A stretch of DNA of 64,000 nt from Topomyia yanbarensis. Taxonomy: Eukaryota > Arthropoda > Insecta > Diptera > Culicidae. This document shows positions 48,000-56,780 of the stretch, one piece after another (position 1 is the stretch's first letter; the number at the start of each line of letters is the position of its first letter). Both the position numbers and the translations under genes were made by a program. The notes under the pieces were generated by a model, which saw nothing but the letters and a program-made list of their open reading frames with translations, made no database searches and was not told the origin of the DNA. Location of the stretch: NCBI RefSeq assembly GCF_030247195.1, contig NC_080670.1, positions 46,266,194-46,330,193 of the forward strand. Reading direction: 5' to 3'.

Positions 48000-48790
48000 A
48001 CAGGTTTTACACCAACCAACATAACCTCACAAAATAAACTTCGTTTGGCAATTCTTGATAATTTTACATGGGAGTTACGTGAGTTCGAATGCAACAGATG
48101 AACATTCGCTGCACTCGTACAAAGTAAACAAACCAACCACTGAGAATAATTCCATATCATCTTTTGAATAGGGTTAATAAGATTTGTAAATAGTGTTTGA
48201 CGCGGAGACTTGTGTTAGTTATGGAGAAGAGCAATGCTTCGTTCGACTTATCCTCCACAGCGAGAGTAGCTGGTGCTTTTGAATTCTTAGCACTTAGTCG
48301 GTGAAGTGAAATACTACACCAGATTAAACCGATGGAACTGTTCTCAAACGTGAAAAATTTACAGCTTTACTCTAACGTAGTAAAAAAAGCGATTAAAGCG
48401 CTCCAAAATGCCGAGCAATCGCTTTGATTCCAATTTCTGTCTAGTTCCACTTAAAATTCACAGCCCCCCAGTTCATTGAAAATCTCCGAGTCAAAGACTC
48501 TCCAGTGGTGGCAACCCTATTTGTAAACAAACTTTTGCTGATTTCTCATAAATTGTTATAATTTCAACCAAGAAAACAATTGAAATTGATTCTACCAAAG
48601 ATAAATATGTTGATTCATGTGTATTTTTCATATAATTCAACTCGACCCCGGAATAATGAGCGAAATAAGTTTGTTTACAAAAATATCTTTAGCCCTTTTG
48701 ACGAATTCATATTGAATTATTGTCGAACAAGAACTTCATTCATCATGAGTTCATTCATACCGTCATCTTGTAGAACGAAAATTAGGTTCT
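48000..48790 (+). repeat. composite repeat matching the 186-940 region
   Basis: ACACCAACCAACATAACCTC, TGGGAGTTACGTGAGTTCGA, then TTTTGAATAGGGTTAATAAG, AAGTTTGTTTACAAAAATAT and CATCATGAGTTCATTCATAC follow blocks of 186-940. A hAT-like element interrupts at 48191-48519. Confidence 0.65.
48191..48519. repeat. hAT-like deletion derivative, 329 bp
   Basis: Right end GGTGGCAACCCTA, left end TAGTGTTTGACGCGGAG, exact 8-bp TSD TTTGTAAA (48183-48190, 48520-48527). It is a reverse-oriented, internally deleted relative of 17707-18752. Confidence 0.85.
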
Positions 48791-48810
48791 TTACTGACAC
48801 AGTTAATCTC

Positions 48811-48936
48811 ACTTTTCTTGACAGTTCACTTGTACTGTTTACATGGACTAAGAACAATTTGTGGACGACTAGATTCGCTCGAAGCAAATCGTAAAGAATT
48901 TTTCATGTGAACAGTACAAGCGAACTGTCAAAAATG
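48811..48936. repeat. foldback MITE, family R, copy 2
   Basis: TTTTCTTGACAGTTCACTTG and TACTGTTTACATG pair with CATGTGAACAGTACAAGCGA and ACTGTCAAAAATGA. Confidence 0.65.
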
Positions 48937-48974
48937 AACACTCAGTTCATTTGTGGCGTCAGCGTAAAGTATTC

Positions 48975-49643
48975 TGTAGACTTCTACTGTTCATGTACGT
49001 ACACGTCACATGACACAAATACTACATCACTGGTGGAAAACTGGGACGGGACCTGCGAAAAGAAAAAAAAAACGCGTGTCAAATTGATCCAGCACGCAAA
49101 TGTAAGATTGAACCGGCTGTCCTCAGAGTGATTAATATGGGGAGTATTCTATTTGAAATTAAGTAAATGCTAAATTTTTTTCAAATATTTCAATAAATTA
49201 ATCATTAGATCAATAATGATAGTGGAGTGAGTGGATGATAGTGCTTTCATTAATTTCGAGATCGTTAATTCTTGTGAACTTCTCCCACTGTTCTCACAAA
49301 TCGGGATTCACCGGAAAATGGTGAAAAGTCATCTCCGGATTTTTCGCTTTACTACGACCGCAATTTTTGACCTTGCACTTCATGATAATTGATTCACAAA
49401 AAAAATTGAAAGTTCAATTCTTGTTTGTTCTTTAAAAAAAGTCATGTCATTTCTTGAACTACACCAAGTATTAGTGTGTGTGAATCGAAAAAGTAAGATA
49501 TAACAAACAAAAAGAAAGAATAAGAAAACACGAATCCGCAGGTCCCGTCCCAGGTGGAAAATAATAAACGAAGCCTTCAAAAGCAAATGGCATTGTTTTC
49601 AACCAAGAACCTGCATTAGTGTTCGTGAGACCGTCCGACAAGA
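48975..49643 (+). repeat. family E repeat, copy E3, interrupted
   Basis: TGTAGACTTCTACTGTTCAT to ACATCACTGGTGGAAAA, then after the insertion GTGGAAAATAATAAACG to GTCCGACAAGAA, in the order of E1. Confidence 0.7.
49041..49553. mobile_element. hAT-like non-autonomous element, 513 bp
   Basis: Perfect 17-bp TIR CTGGGACGGGACCTGCG and exact 8-bp TSD GTGGAAAA (49033-49040, 49554-49561), which is the E-family sequence at that point. The interior is AT-rich without a transposase. Confidence 0.9.
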
Positions 49644-49644
49644 A

Positions 49645-50133
49645 CCCAGTGAGCAAATTTTCTGGCAGAGACCGCTCTGCAACATTTCTGTAAGTCTTGG
49701 TTTGGCAGCCCTGTCAGATTTTTGCGCGTATCCTGTCGGGTTAGTTGAGCTAGGGCGAACTCGGTTTCGCTCGCGTTTTCTGGCAAATTTTGACAGGAAC
49801 CGAGCAAAACCCTGGCATAACTCGGACATACACCGTGCAAAGATCCTGGCAATTCCTACCTGGTAGAATTTAGTACGAATTGAGCAAAACATCTGACAAA
49901 GATGTGGATGGAAGCGTGCAGAGATCTTGGCCGTACATTTCTGGCTGGATTCTGGATAAAAGTGAGCAGCATCGGTTGGTTTAACCGCTTCTGTCAGAAA
50001 CGGTTGTTGCATTTGAGCGAATTCGTTGCCAGAATTCTCGCACAAATCGCGCAAAATGCTCACAGAAACTCTGCCAGTATCAATTTCGCTTTGCTCATCT
50101 TTTGCTAACTCTCTGCTTGCCACGCTGACCGGG
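49645..50133 (-). repeat. family F element, copy F2
   Basis: CCCAGTGAGCAAATTTTCTG to GCCACGCTGACCGGG, TSD AA. It is the reverse complement of F1 over its full length. A minus frame of 191 codons spans it but reads into flanking repeats, so it is most likely accidental. Confidence 0.85.
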
Positions 50134-50179
50134 AACTCAATGAAGCCAGCGAGGGCAGCAATTCGTACTCTCACTACAT

Positions 50180-50344
50180 CCCAGTTAAGTTCAGCCGGAA
50201 ATGAACCGGAATTCTGGCTGGTTCAGTTCATATTCCGGCTCGTGACACAACCGATTCTAGTTAGAATCGGTTGTGTTACTGGAGCCCGTGGACGAACTGG
50301 AACCAGCCAGAATTCCAGTTCATTTCCGGCTGAACTTTACTGGG
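50180..50344. repeat. family C MITE, copy C7
   Basis: CCCAGTTAAGTTCAGCCGG to CTGAACTTTACTGGG, TSD AT; the right AT is shared with A12. Confidence 0.85.
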
Positions 50345-50346
50345 AT

Positions 50347-50514
50347 CCCGGTCAAACCATTCGGAATTTGATTCGGAATCCTGAATGGAGTCAGTATGGA
50401 TTCCAAATCAAATACAACAACCGATTCTGAGTCGGAATCGGTTGTTGCATTTGATTTGGAATCCATAATGACTATTCAGAAATCCGAACCGGTTCCGGAA
50501 TGAGTTTAACTGGG
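50347..50514. repeat. family A MITE, copy A12
   Basis: CCCGGTCAAACCATTCGG to GAGTTTAACTGGG, TSD AT. Confidence 0.85.
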
Positions 50515-50537
50515 ATAGCCTGGAGAGTGAGTGTCAC

Positions 50538-50685
50538 CCCTCTAAGAACGGTTGGTTTCAAAATCGTCCAATGAAGGACGTTCGTTGGACCAATTTGGAC
50601 AACGTCCAAATAACCGTTCAACAAACGTCCATAGCTGGACCCGTGTTGAACGATTTTGAAACAATTTTTTGGGCATCTCAGTGGG
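50538..50685 (-). repeat. family B MITE, copy B12
   Basis: Full-length, TSD AC. Confidence 0.85.
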
Positions 50686-50703
50686 ACGCGACGGCCTCTT
50701 CTT

Positions 50704-50883
50704 CCCAGTTAAACTTGTTCCGAAACCGGTTCGGATTTCTGAATGGAGTCATTATGGATTCCAAATCAAATGCAACAACCGATTCCGACTCAATCAGTTT
50801 CAGAACCGGTTGTTGCATTTGATTTGGAATCCATACTGACTCCATTCAGGATTCCGAATCAAATTCCGAATGGTTTGACCGGG
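50704..50883. repeat. family A MITE, copy A13
   Basis: CCCAGTTAAACTTGTTCCG to GAATGGTTTGACCGGG, TSD TT. It lies just 5' of the LINE. Confidence 0.85.
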
Positions 50884-51034
50884 TTTTTTTATGTCGAACC
50901 GGTTCAAATCAAACATTGAAACCGCATGCATTGTTGCCATGCTCATTGCGCGTTATAAGGCTTTAGGTACAACGGGAATGGATTCAGTCGCATGCTTGCA
51001 AAAAGTAATCAAATATCCGGCCTAAAATACAGAT

Positions 51035-53401
51035 TTGTCCGCAAATCAGAATAAAAAAGCAATTTCTGGGCAGCACCCAGCAGCAGTTCAAGGCGAATGT
51101 AGAATCAAGCAAACGGTTAGTGAGTTTACAAGAATTTCCAGACACAGTAGAACATTGATAGATCACGTGTATTCCAATTTTGATGGGGTTCATTCGTATG
51201 TAGAGGCCGATTGTAAAATTTCAGACCATGAGACAATTTCAATTTTACTGGAGAATGAACCTAACCGTGAAGAGGATAAAGTTAAAATCAAGTGCTGGAA
51301 AAGATATTCGAAACAAGCTATGTCTCAACTGGTTTCGAGAAGCATGGATTTTACGGAATTGAATGGAAATTTGGATAACAAGGCAGCTGTTCTAACTAAC
51401 GTGTTAAAAGAGTGTACAAATAGTTTAGTTTCTCAAAAGTTTGTTAATTCAAATAACTCGAACAGCTGGTACTCTTTAGATCTTTTGCGCCTTAAACGTA
51501 AAAGGGATAAAAAGTACAAGAAATTTTGCAGAACTAATAGTGAACGTCTTTGGAATGGGTACACACACGCGCGAAATATTTATTCACGGGCCTTGAAGAA
51601 GACCAAATGTGAATATATTCAAAGGAAGATCGATCAACATCAAAACAACAGCAAAGAGTTATGGAAAATCCTAAAGAATTTAATTAAACCTAAACGTAGT
51701 TCCTCGCAGTCCATAACTTTTAACGGGATAGAAGAACAATCTGAAGAAATAATAGCTGAAAAATTGAACAGTTATTTCGTTAACAGTGTCCAACTGATCA
51801 ATCAAAGTATTGAGCTGGTCAGTGAACCTGTGGAAATAACACAGCCGATTAATACTAACTGTAGATTTGACGGATTTCACCCAATCACTTTTGAACAATT
51901 GAAAGATATTTGTTTTTCTTTGGGAAAATCGGCTGGTATCGATAATGTCAATGCAAAAGTGATACAGGATTGCTTTCATGTCATCGGACACGATCTGCTG
52001 GATCTTGTAAATGAATCGCTACAAACTGGGCACGTGCCGACAGTTTGGAAGGAGTCACTTGTGATTCCTATTCCCAGAGTTACTGGGACGGATAAAGCCG
52101 AAGAGTACCGCCCCATTAACATGTTGCACACATTAGAGAAAATTTTAGAACTTGTTGTTAAGGGCCAGCTGATGAGTTATTTGAATAATAATAATTTGCT
52201 AATTCCGGAGCAATCGGGATACCGAGAGGGACACTCTTGCGAAACCGCTTTGAATCTAGTGTTAGCAAAATGGAAAGAGAAAATCGAGGTTAAAGAGACT
52301 ATATTTGCTGTATTTTTGGATCTGAAACGCGCTTTTGAGACAATTTCGAGACCTTTACTTTTGAAAACTTTAGAGCGATTTGGTATCGGAGGGATAGCAC
52401 ATAAGTGGTTTGAAAACTATCTATGTGATAGAACTCAGAAAACTAGTTTTAACGATTTTGTATCTAGTCCTCTCGACAATCCTCTTGGAGTGCCGCAAGG
52501 TAGTGTCTTGGGTCCTATTTTATTTATTATGTATATAAATGACATTAGGCGAGTTTTACGATTCTGTGACTTAAATTTGTTTGCTGACGACACTGTTCTG
52601 TTCATTGCAGCTAAGGATATAGATGAAGCCGTGGCGCATTTGAACGAAGATTTGCATTCCCTTGCTCGTTGGTTAAAATTTAAACAATTAAAGTTAAATG
52701 TTGCTAAAACTAAATATATGATTATCTCTTCGGCTAATACTAGGCCTGACGTTAACGTTGAAATAAATGGTGAGACTATTGATCGCGTTAGTGAATTAAA
52801 ATATCTTGGAATAATCATTGATGATAAGTTAACCTTTAAGTCTCACATCGACAATGTCATCAAAAAGATTGCTAAAAAGTATGGTATATTGTGTCGTCTG
52901 AAAAATGATTTAACAATTAGTAGTAAAATTTTATTATATAAATCTATTGTTTCACCACATATTGACTTCTGCCCGTCCATTTTGTTTCTTGCCAATCAAA
53001 CACAAATATTGAGGTTACAGCGATTGCAAAATAGAATCATGCGATTAATTTTAAAATGTAACAGATACACTTCCTCTAGTTTCATGCTAAGCGCATTACA
53101 ATGGCTCTCTGTGAAGCAAAGAATTTATTACTTAACAATGGTGTTCATTTTTAAAATTATTAATGGAATGCTACCTCGATATTTGTGTGATCGAATTGAA
53201 AGAGGAAGTGATGTGCATAGGTACAACACTAGAAACGCGTCTGATGCAAGAACACCTAACTTTTTATTTAGTAGATCACAGAACTCCTTGTTGTACAAAG
53301 GAATAAGTTTTTTCAATTCGATGCCTAGACATATTAAACGTGCGGCAACATTAGCGGAGTTCAAAACACTATGTATTTCACACGTAAAATCTGCTTTGTA
53401 G
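51035..53401 (+). CDS. non-LTR retrotransposon ORF2 fragment: endonuclease end plus reverse transcriptase
   Basis: This is an open frame of 788 codons encoding the 3' part of a LINE polyprotein, which would nick target DNA and copy its own RNA into the site. Residues about 22-69 carry the end of an APE-type endonuclease (LIDHVYSN near 41-48, SDH at 63-65). The N-terminal two thirds of that domain is absent. The reverse transcriptase follows: LDLKRAFETI with catalytic Asp429, GVPQGSVLGPILF at about 485-497, and FADD with Asp518/Asp519. The C-terminal part (PHIDFC, LQRLQNR, then a W.S...RI.YL..VFIFKIINGMLPRYL-type region) resembles the CR1/L2/Daphne group and has no RNase H. The frame opens with TTG just after a TAA at 51023-51025, so this is not a genuine start; I infer a 5'-truncated copy joined near 51098. 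The lack of any stop or frameshift suggests a young insertion. Clade placement is tentative. Confidence 0.9.
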   Translation: MSANQNKKAISGQHPAAVQGECRIKQTVSEFTRISRHSRTLIDHVYSNFDGVHSYVEADCKISDHETISILLENEPNREEDKVKIKCWKRYSKQAMSQLVSRSMDFTELNGNLDNKAAVLTNVLKECTNSLVSQKFVNSNNSNSWYSLDLLRLKRKRDKKYKKFCRTNSERLWNGYTHARNIYSRALKKTKCEYIQRKIDQHQNNSKELWKILKNLIKPKRSSSQSITFNGIEEQSEEIIAEKLNSYFVNSVQLINQSIELVSEPVEITQPINTNCRFDGFHPITFEQLKDICFSLGKSAGIDNVNAKVIQDCFHVIGHDLLDLVNESLQTGHVPTVWKESLVIPIPRVTGTDKAEEYRPINMLHTLEKILELVVKGQLMSYLNNNNLLIPEQSGYREGHSCETALNLVLAKWKEKIEVKETIFAVFLDLKRAFETISRPLLLKTLERFGIGGIAHKWFENYLCDRTQKTSFNDFVSSPLDNPLGVPQGSVLGPILFIMYINDIRRVLRFCDLNLFADDTVLFIAAKDIDEAVAHLNEDLHSLARWLKFKQLKLNVAKTKYMIISSANTRPDVNVEINGETIDRVSELKYLGIIIDDKLTFKSHIDNVIKKIAKKYGILCRLKNDLTISSKILLYKSIVSPHIDFCPSILFLANQTQILRLQRLQNRIMRLILKCNRYTSSSFMLSALQWLSVKQRIYYLTMVFIFKIINGMLPRYLCDRIERGSDVHRYNTRNASDARTPNFLFSRSQNSLLYKGISFFNSMPRHIKRAATLAEFKTLCISHVKSAL

Positions 53402-53545
53402 ACAGATTTTTTGAATTTTTATATTTTGGAGTTATTTGAATAACTATGTAATACCACGAAGATTGTATTTTTTTTTCTCTTCTATTTGCATTTAGTCACA
53501 CTAAGTTATTATATTCGCTATGATGATGATGGATTTTTGTTAATT
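53402..53545 (+). mobile_element. probable 3' UTR and tail of the LINE
   Basis: AT-rich sequence directly after the TAG stop, running to a short (ATG)4 tract near 53520-53534. CR1/L2-type LINEs commonly end in short simple repeats rather than poly(A), so this is the likely 3' terminus. No flanking duplication could be matched because the 5' junction is uncertain. Confidence 0.45.
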
Positions 53546-53577
53546 GTTTATTATAGTTTTTAAAAATAATGAGATGT

Positions 53578-53837
53578 CTACAGAAGTCTGAGCCACGCGC
53601 GCGATAAACAGATAGAGACTAACTTGAAATCGAACATGGTGACCAGTACTAAGAGCTCATCGGGTTGAATTGAAGCTTTTAGACTTTTGTTGTGATCAGG
53701 GTCTGATTTGAAGATGGAGTTGCTTTGCTGGCTTTGCTCGACAATAGAGTTAATCTCGGTTATTGCTGCCATAGCGGCAATAACGGAGTTGGTTCGTTGA
53801 GTGGGGGGCTTGGTGATTTCTTCTGATAAAACAAGAT
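53578..53837 (-). other. open frame of unknown origin beside the LINE
   Basis: A minus-strand frame stays open through this stretch, with a Ser/Gln/Asn-rich composition and the run AAMAAITEINSIVEQSQQSN. It could be a fragment of a retrotransposon ORF1 lying next to the reverse-transcriptase copy, or chance. I do not recognise a domain, and no start or splice signal is convincing. Confidence 0.2.
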
Positions 53838-53840
53838 ATC

Positions 53841-54130
53841 GGGTTCAATTCCTGATCAATCCAGGGTATTCCCGGAAAGGAATATCCCTGGATTGCCTTG
53901 GGTTAGTGGTACGCAACTTTCAATAAAGGGGCCTGATGTGGATGATATAACTCGATTAGACTCTGCACTGCCACTAGGCTCGTCACTTCTCACCTTAGCA
54001 GGTGGTAATACCGATGTCTTGGTCAGGCGGGAGGAGTCTTACAGAGAATTATCAGAAATGGAAGCTATTGGGTTCAATTCCCGATTCTATCAAGTATCTT
54101 CCCGGAATGGAAATTTTCTTGATGGACCCT
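53841..54130 (+). repeat. two related stem-loop modules about 227 bp apart
   Basis: Both modules begin with GGGTTCAATTCC and then form a hairpin. Hairpin 1 spans 53857-53895: a 16-bp stem closed by CGGAAA with one bulged T. Hairpin 2 spans about 54088-54126: a weaker stem around CGGAAT. From memory this resembles the 3' tails of mosquito retroelements that begin with a tRNA-like GGTTC box. It lies just downstream of the reverse-transcriptase copy but may belong to a different element. Confidence 0.45.
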
Positions 54131-54201
54131 GGTTGTTGATGGAATATTGGAAATATATCTGGTTACGTTCTTTTGAAGGAAAGGCTATGTCTGTAAATTG
54201 A

Positions 54202-54837
54202 ACCAGTCCGTTTTTTTTGTTAACTGGTCTTGTCATGATTTAAAATATTAATTATCTTCTAGATAACTCGTTCAGCTCACACCTTTGTGGGGGTATGAGG
54301 TGGGACCATCATCATCAGTGTGGAGCAAAGTTATTACTCGAGCGAGCTGGAACGTGAGTAATCAGTCTTACCAGATTGCCCGATCATGCGTCATTTGTTG
54401 TGTGTTTTAAGTTGCAAAACAAGCGTCGACTTTGCGAAAAAGTAGCATGCAATTAAATATTCGAGAGCGAATCAGTTATAAACTAAAAACGGATTACTAG
54501 AACTTGATAGTCTCTTATAAACATGATTGAGAGGGAATGGGCAGAATATTTTGGCAGAAATTGGGCGTTCCACCCGAATCTTATAGCATAATCGGCAAAC
54601 ATCACAATGTTATATTCCGTTCGATTTGGCATGAATTCGTATTTTTTCGGCAATTTTAGAAAATTTAAACAATTTTCTATCAAATCGAGTACTGCTAAAA
54701 ACTAACTAGCCGTTAAAATATTACAACAAATTTATCCAACCTCAACGCAATTTTGTTAGACTTCCTACCAATTTGATGGAACTGGCAACTCTGCATGCTC
54801 TATTTCAAAATATTTTAATGATTCTGGCAACAAAAGT
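54202..54837. other. AT-rich stretch, no gene seen
   Basis: No recognised frame. CCATCATCATCAG near 54306 is the inverse of the LINE's (ATG)n tail and might be another element's end. Confidence 0.3.
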
Positions 54838-55080
54838 TACAATGACGGAAAAAAATATTCGCGGTTTAAGGATTTATTCAAAAAGCCTACGTGATTACAA
54901 TTTTTTCACGAAAACGCATAATTTTAGTCCTCAGTTCAAAGTAATTCATTTATTCTTATTATTCACTCAAAAAAGCGCGATGATTTTCATTACTGTTAAC
55001 AATATAAAAAAATAAGTTCATAGAAATGAATGGGAAAAAAAATATTCGCGATTGAGCATAAAACTCGTAACTATGTGGCG

Positions 55081-56412
55081 CTAACTAGTTCCTAATACTT
55101 CGTATGATGTCCTTCGAAACATCCTTAGAGGGATTAGACATAGAATGCACCAATTTTTTGTCAATTCGGTTGATGTTTTCTTCTATTCGTATATTAGAAC
55201 TGCCTATAACTGTGGCTTGTTCCGGAATTCATGTTTTCGGATTCGTTTCTCCAGATCTTCCCACACATGTTCAATGGGATTTAGATCGGGAGACTATGGT
55301 TAAGTGTTAAGCCTGTGTGGTACGTTGTAAAGGATCCATTCCCTCAAAATACGGGCGATATGCTTGGGCTCATTGTCCTGTTAGAAATAGAAACTGTTCC
55401 CAAAGTTGAGTTTTTCGGCACAATTTTTTACGTTTTCTTTCAAAATCATGAAGATTTTTCTCCATAATCTGATCTATAAACATCAGGTTTCCAACTCCAG
55501 ATGACGCCATACAATCCCACACCACAGAGAACAGACATCCATGATCGAACAAAAATATTTAAAAAACGTGTGTAAACATTTGAATTAATATACGATAAAC
55601 ACTAGCGCCGCCACTCCAACCTATCCCAACTATCTGTCAAATCCATTCCGGAACCGGTTCGAAATCCTGAATGGATTCAGTATGGAATCTTGCTCAAAGA
55701 AAACAACCGATTCCGTCTCTATCGGTTGATGCATATGAGCTGGAATTCATGCTGGAAGTCCGAACCGGTTCCGGACTAGTTTGACTGGGTAGAGGAGTAA
55801 CCGCTGTCAATTCTGTCGAACTCAGCCACAAAAAACATGACGACAGTAGCGCACCTGGTTTGGATATCCCAACTACCTTCGAAACCGTTAGAGATTTTAC
55901 ACAAGTTGAATGCTGAAGATGGACGTCTGTTCTCTGTGCCCACACCATCGACCATCAGAAACAAAAATATTGTGTTTACTTTCGTCGGTAAACAATACTT
56001 TGTCCTAGACTGAAGAAGCTCTATTGATAAACTCCTTTCGCTTTAGTTGATTGCAGCGCTTTTCTTTGCGGTTTTCTTTGAGCTACTCGTGCATTATATC
56101 CAGCCTTTTTGAGTACGTCACTTATGATTCTGTTACAAATAATTTTGTTTATTTCTTGGATAATTCCTGCTGCTATTTCAGAAGATGTTGTATGGGGATT
56201 CATGGACATGTAGTTCACGATTTTGCGATACTCTCGTTCATTGAACGCTTTCGGACGACCAGTTTTTTTCTCACTGAATCTCCTGCATCGTGGAATCTCT
56301 GATATACGCTTGGTATAATTGATTCATTTCTGCTAAACATTCGGATTTTTCCGCAAACGTTTTACCTTCATTTCTGTTCTTCCGGCGTTATTTTTTTGCC
56401 TTTTCGAGCCAT
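55081..56412 (-). pseudogene. Tc1-family transposase pseudogene (DD34E)
   Basis: The product would cut and join the TA-flanked ends of its own element. The ATG at 56412-56410 begins MARKGKKITPEEQ, a typical Tc1 N-terminus for the helix-turn-helix region. A GRPKAFNEREYRKI segment follows (GRPR-like hinge plus second HTH), then FTDESKHNIFVSDG with the first catalytic Asp. The S element interrupts after ...DGRWCG, and the frame resumes at VWDCMASSGVGNL. QDNEPKH holds the second Asp and SPDLNPIEH the Glu, with 34 residues between, as in Tc1. The stop is at 55083-55081. Several in-frame stops (one just before QDN) and frameshifts make it inactive. Confidence 0.85.
55523..55938 (+). repeat. S-family long form, copy S3, inside the Tc1 transposase
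   Basis: Ends CACAGAGAACAGAC and GTCTGTTCTCTGTG, exact 7-bp TSD CCCACAC (55516-55522, 55939-55945). Removing it and one TSD rejoins the transposase frame. Confidence 0.9.
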
Positions 56413-56780
56413 TTTTGTGGTCTTGGAACAAGGAGCTTCCCCACAAAAGAGAACGAACACTCAACACCAAATGTGAATAAAACATGGTTTGACAGTTGTT
56501 ATAGAATCCACCAACATGTAAAGATGCAGTGTTGTCATTTATTTCAGCGAATTCCAACATGATTTCAATACATTGAATGCTTTTTTCTATGTGTTTATGC
56601 AAACATTAACCAGATTAACGTTAAAATAACGGTATATCATGGCTATTGATAGTTATAAAATTCATGCTTAATATGTCTACTGGCTAATACTAATTATCTC
56701 AAGACAATTCTAAATAGAATTGGATTGGTAAAACAAAAAGATAAATTAAAAAACTGCGAATACTTTTTTCTGCCGCTGTA

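Larger units (their letters stand above)
54840..56778 (-). mobile_element. Tc1-like DNA transposon, interrupted by an S-family MITE
   Basis: The ends are related: CAATGACGGAAAAAAATATT at 54840 and, on the other strand from 56778, CAGCGGCAGAAAAAAGTATT. Both are flanked by TA (54838-54839 and 56779-56780), the Tc1/mariner target. A second copy of the subterminal motif lies at 55029. Without the 416-bp guest at 55523-55938 the element is about 1.5 kb, the normal Tc1 size. It contains one transposase pseudogene. Confidence 0.85.

Noticed and set aside
49599..50174. 191-codon minus-strand open frame
   Set aside because: It runs across family F2 into neighbouring repeats; F1 preserves only part of it, and no domain is recognisable. 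The shared repeat explains the similarity.
54061..54085. Possible tRNA T arm (GGGTTCAATTCCCGA)
   Set aside because: The downstream seven bases have no partner at the expected distance; better explained as a retroelement tail.
53893..54201. 102-codon plus frame after the LINE
   Set aside because: It covers the stem-loop modules, and the two modules are read in different frames, so it is unlikely to be coding.
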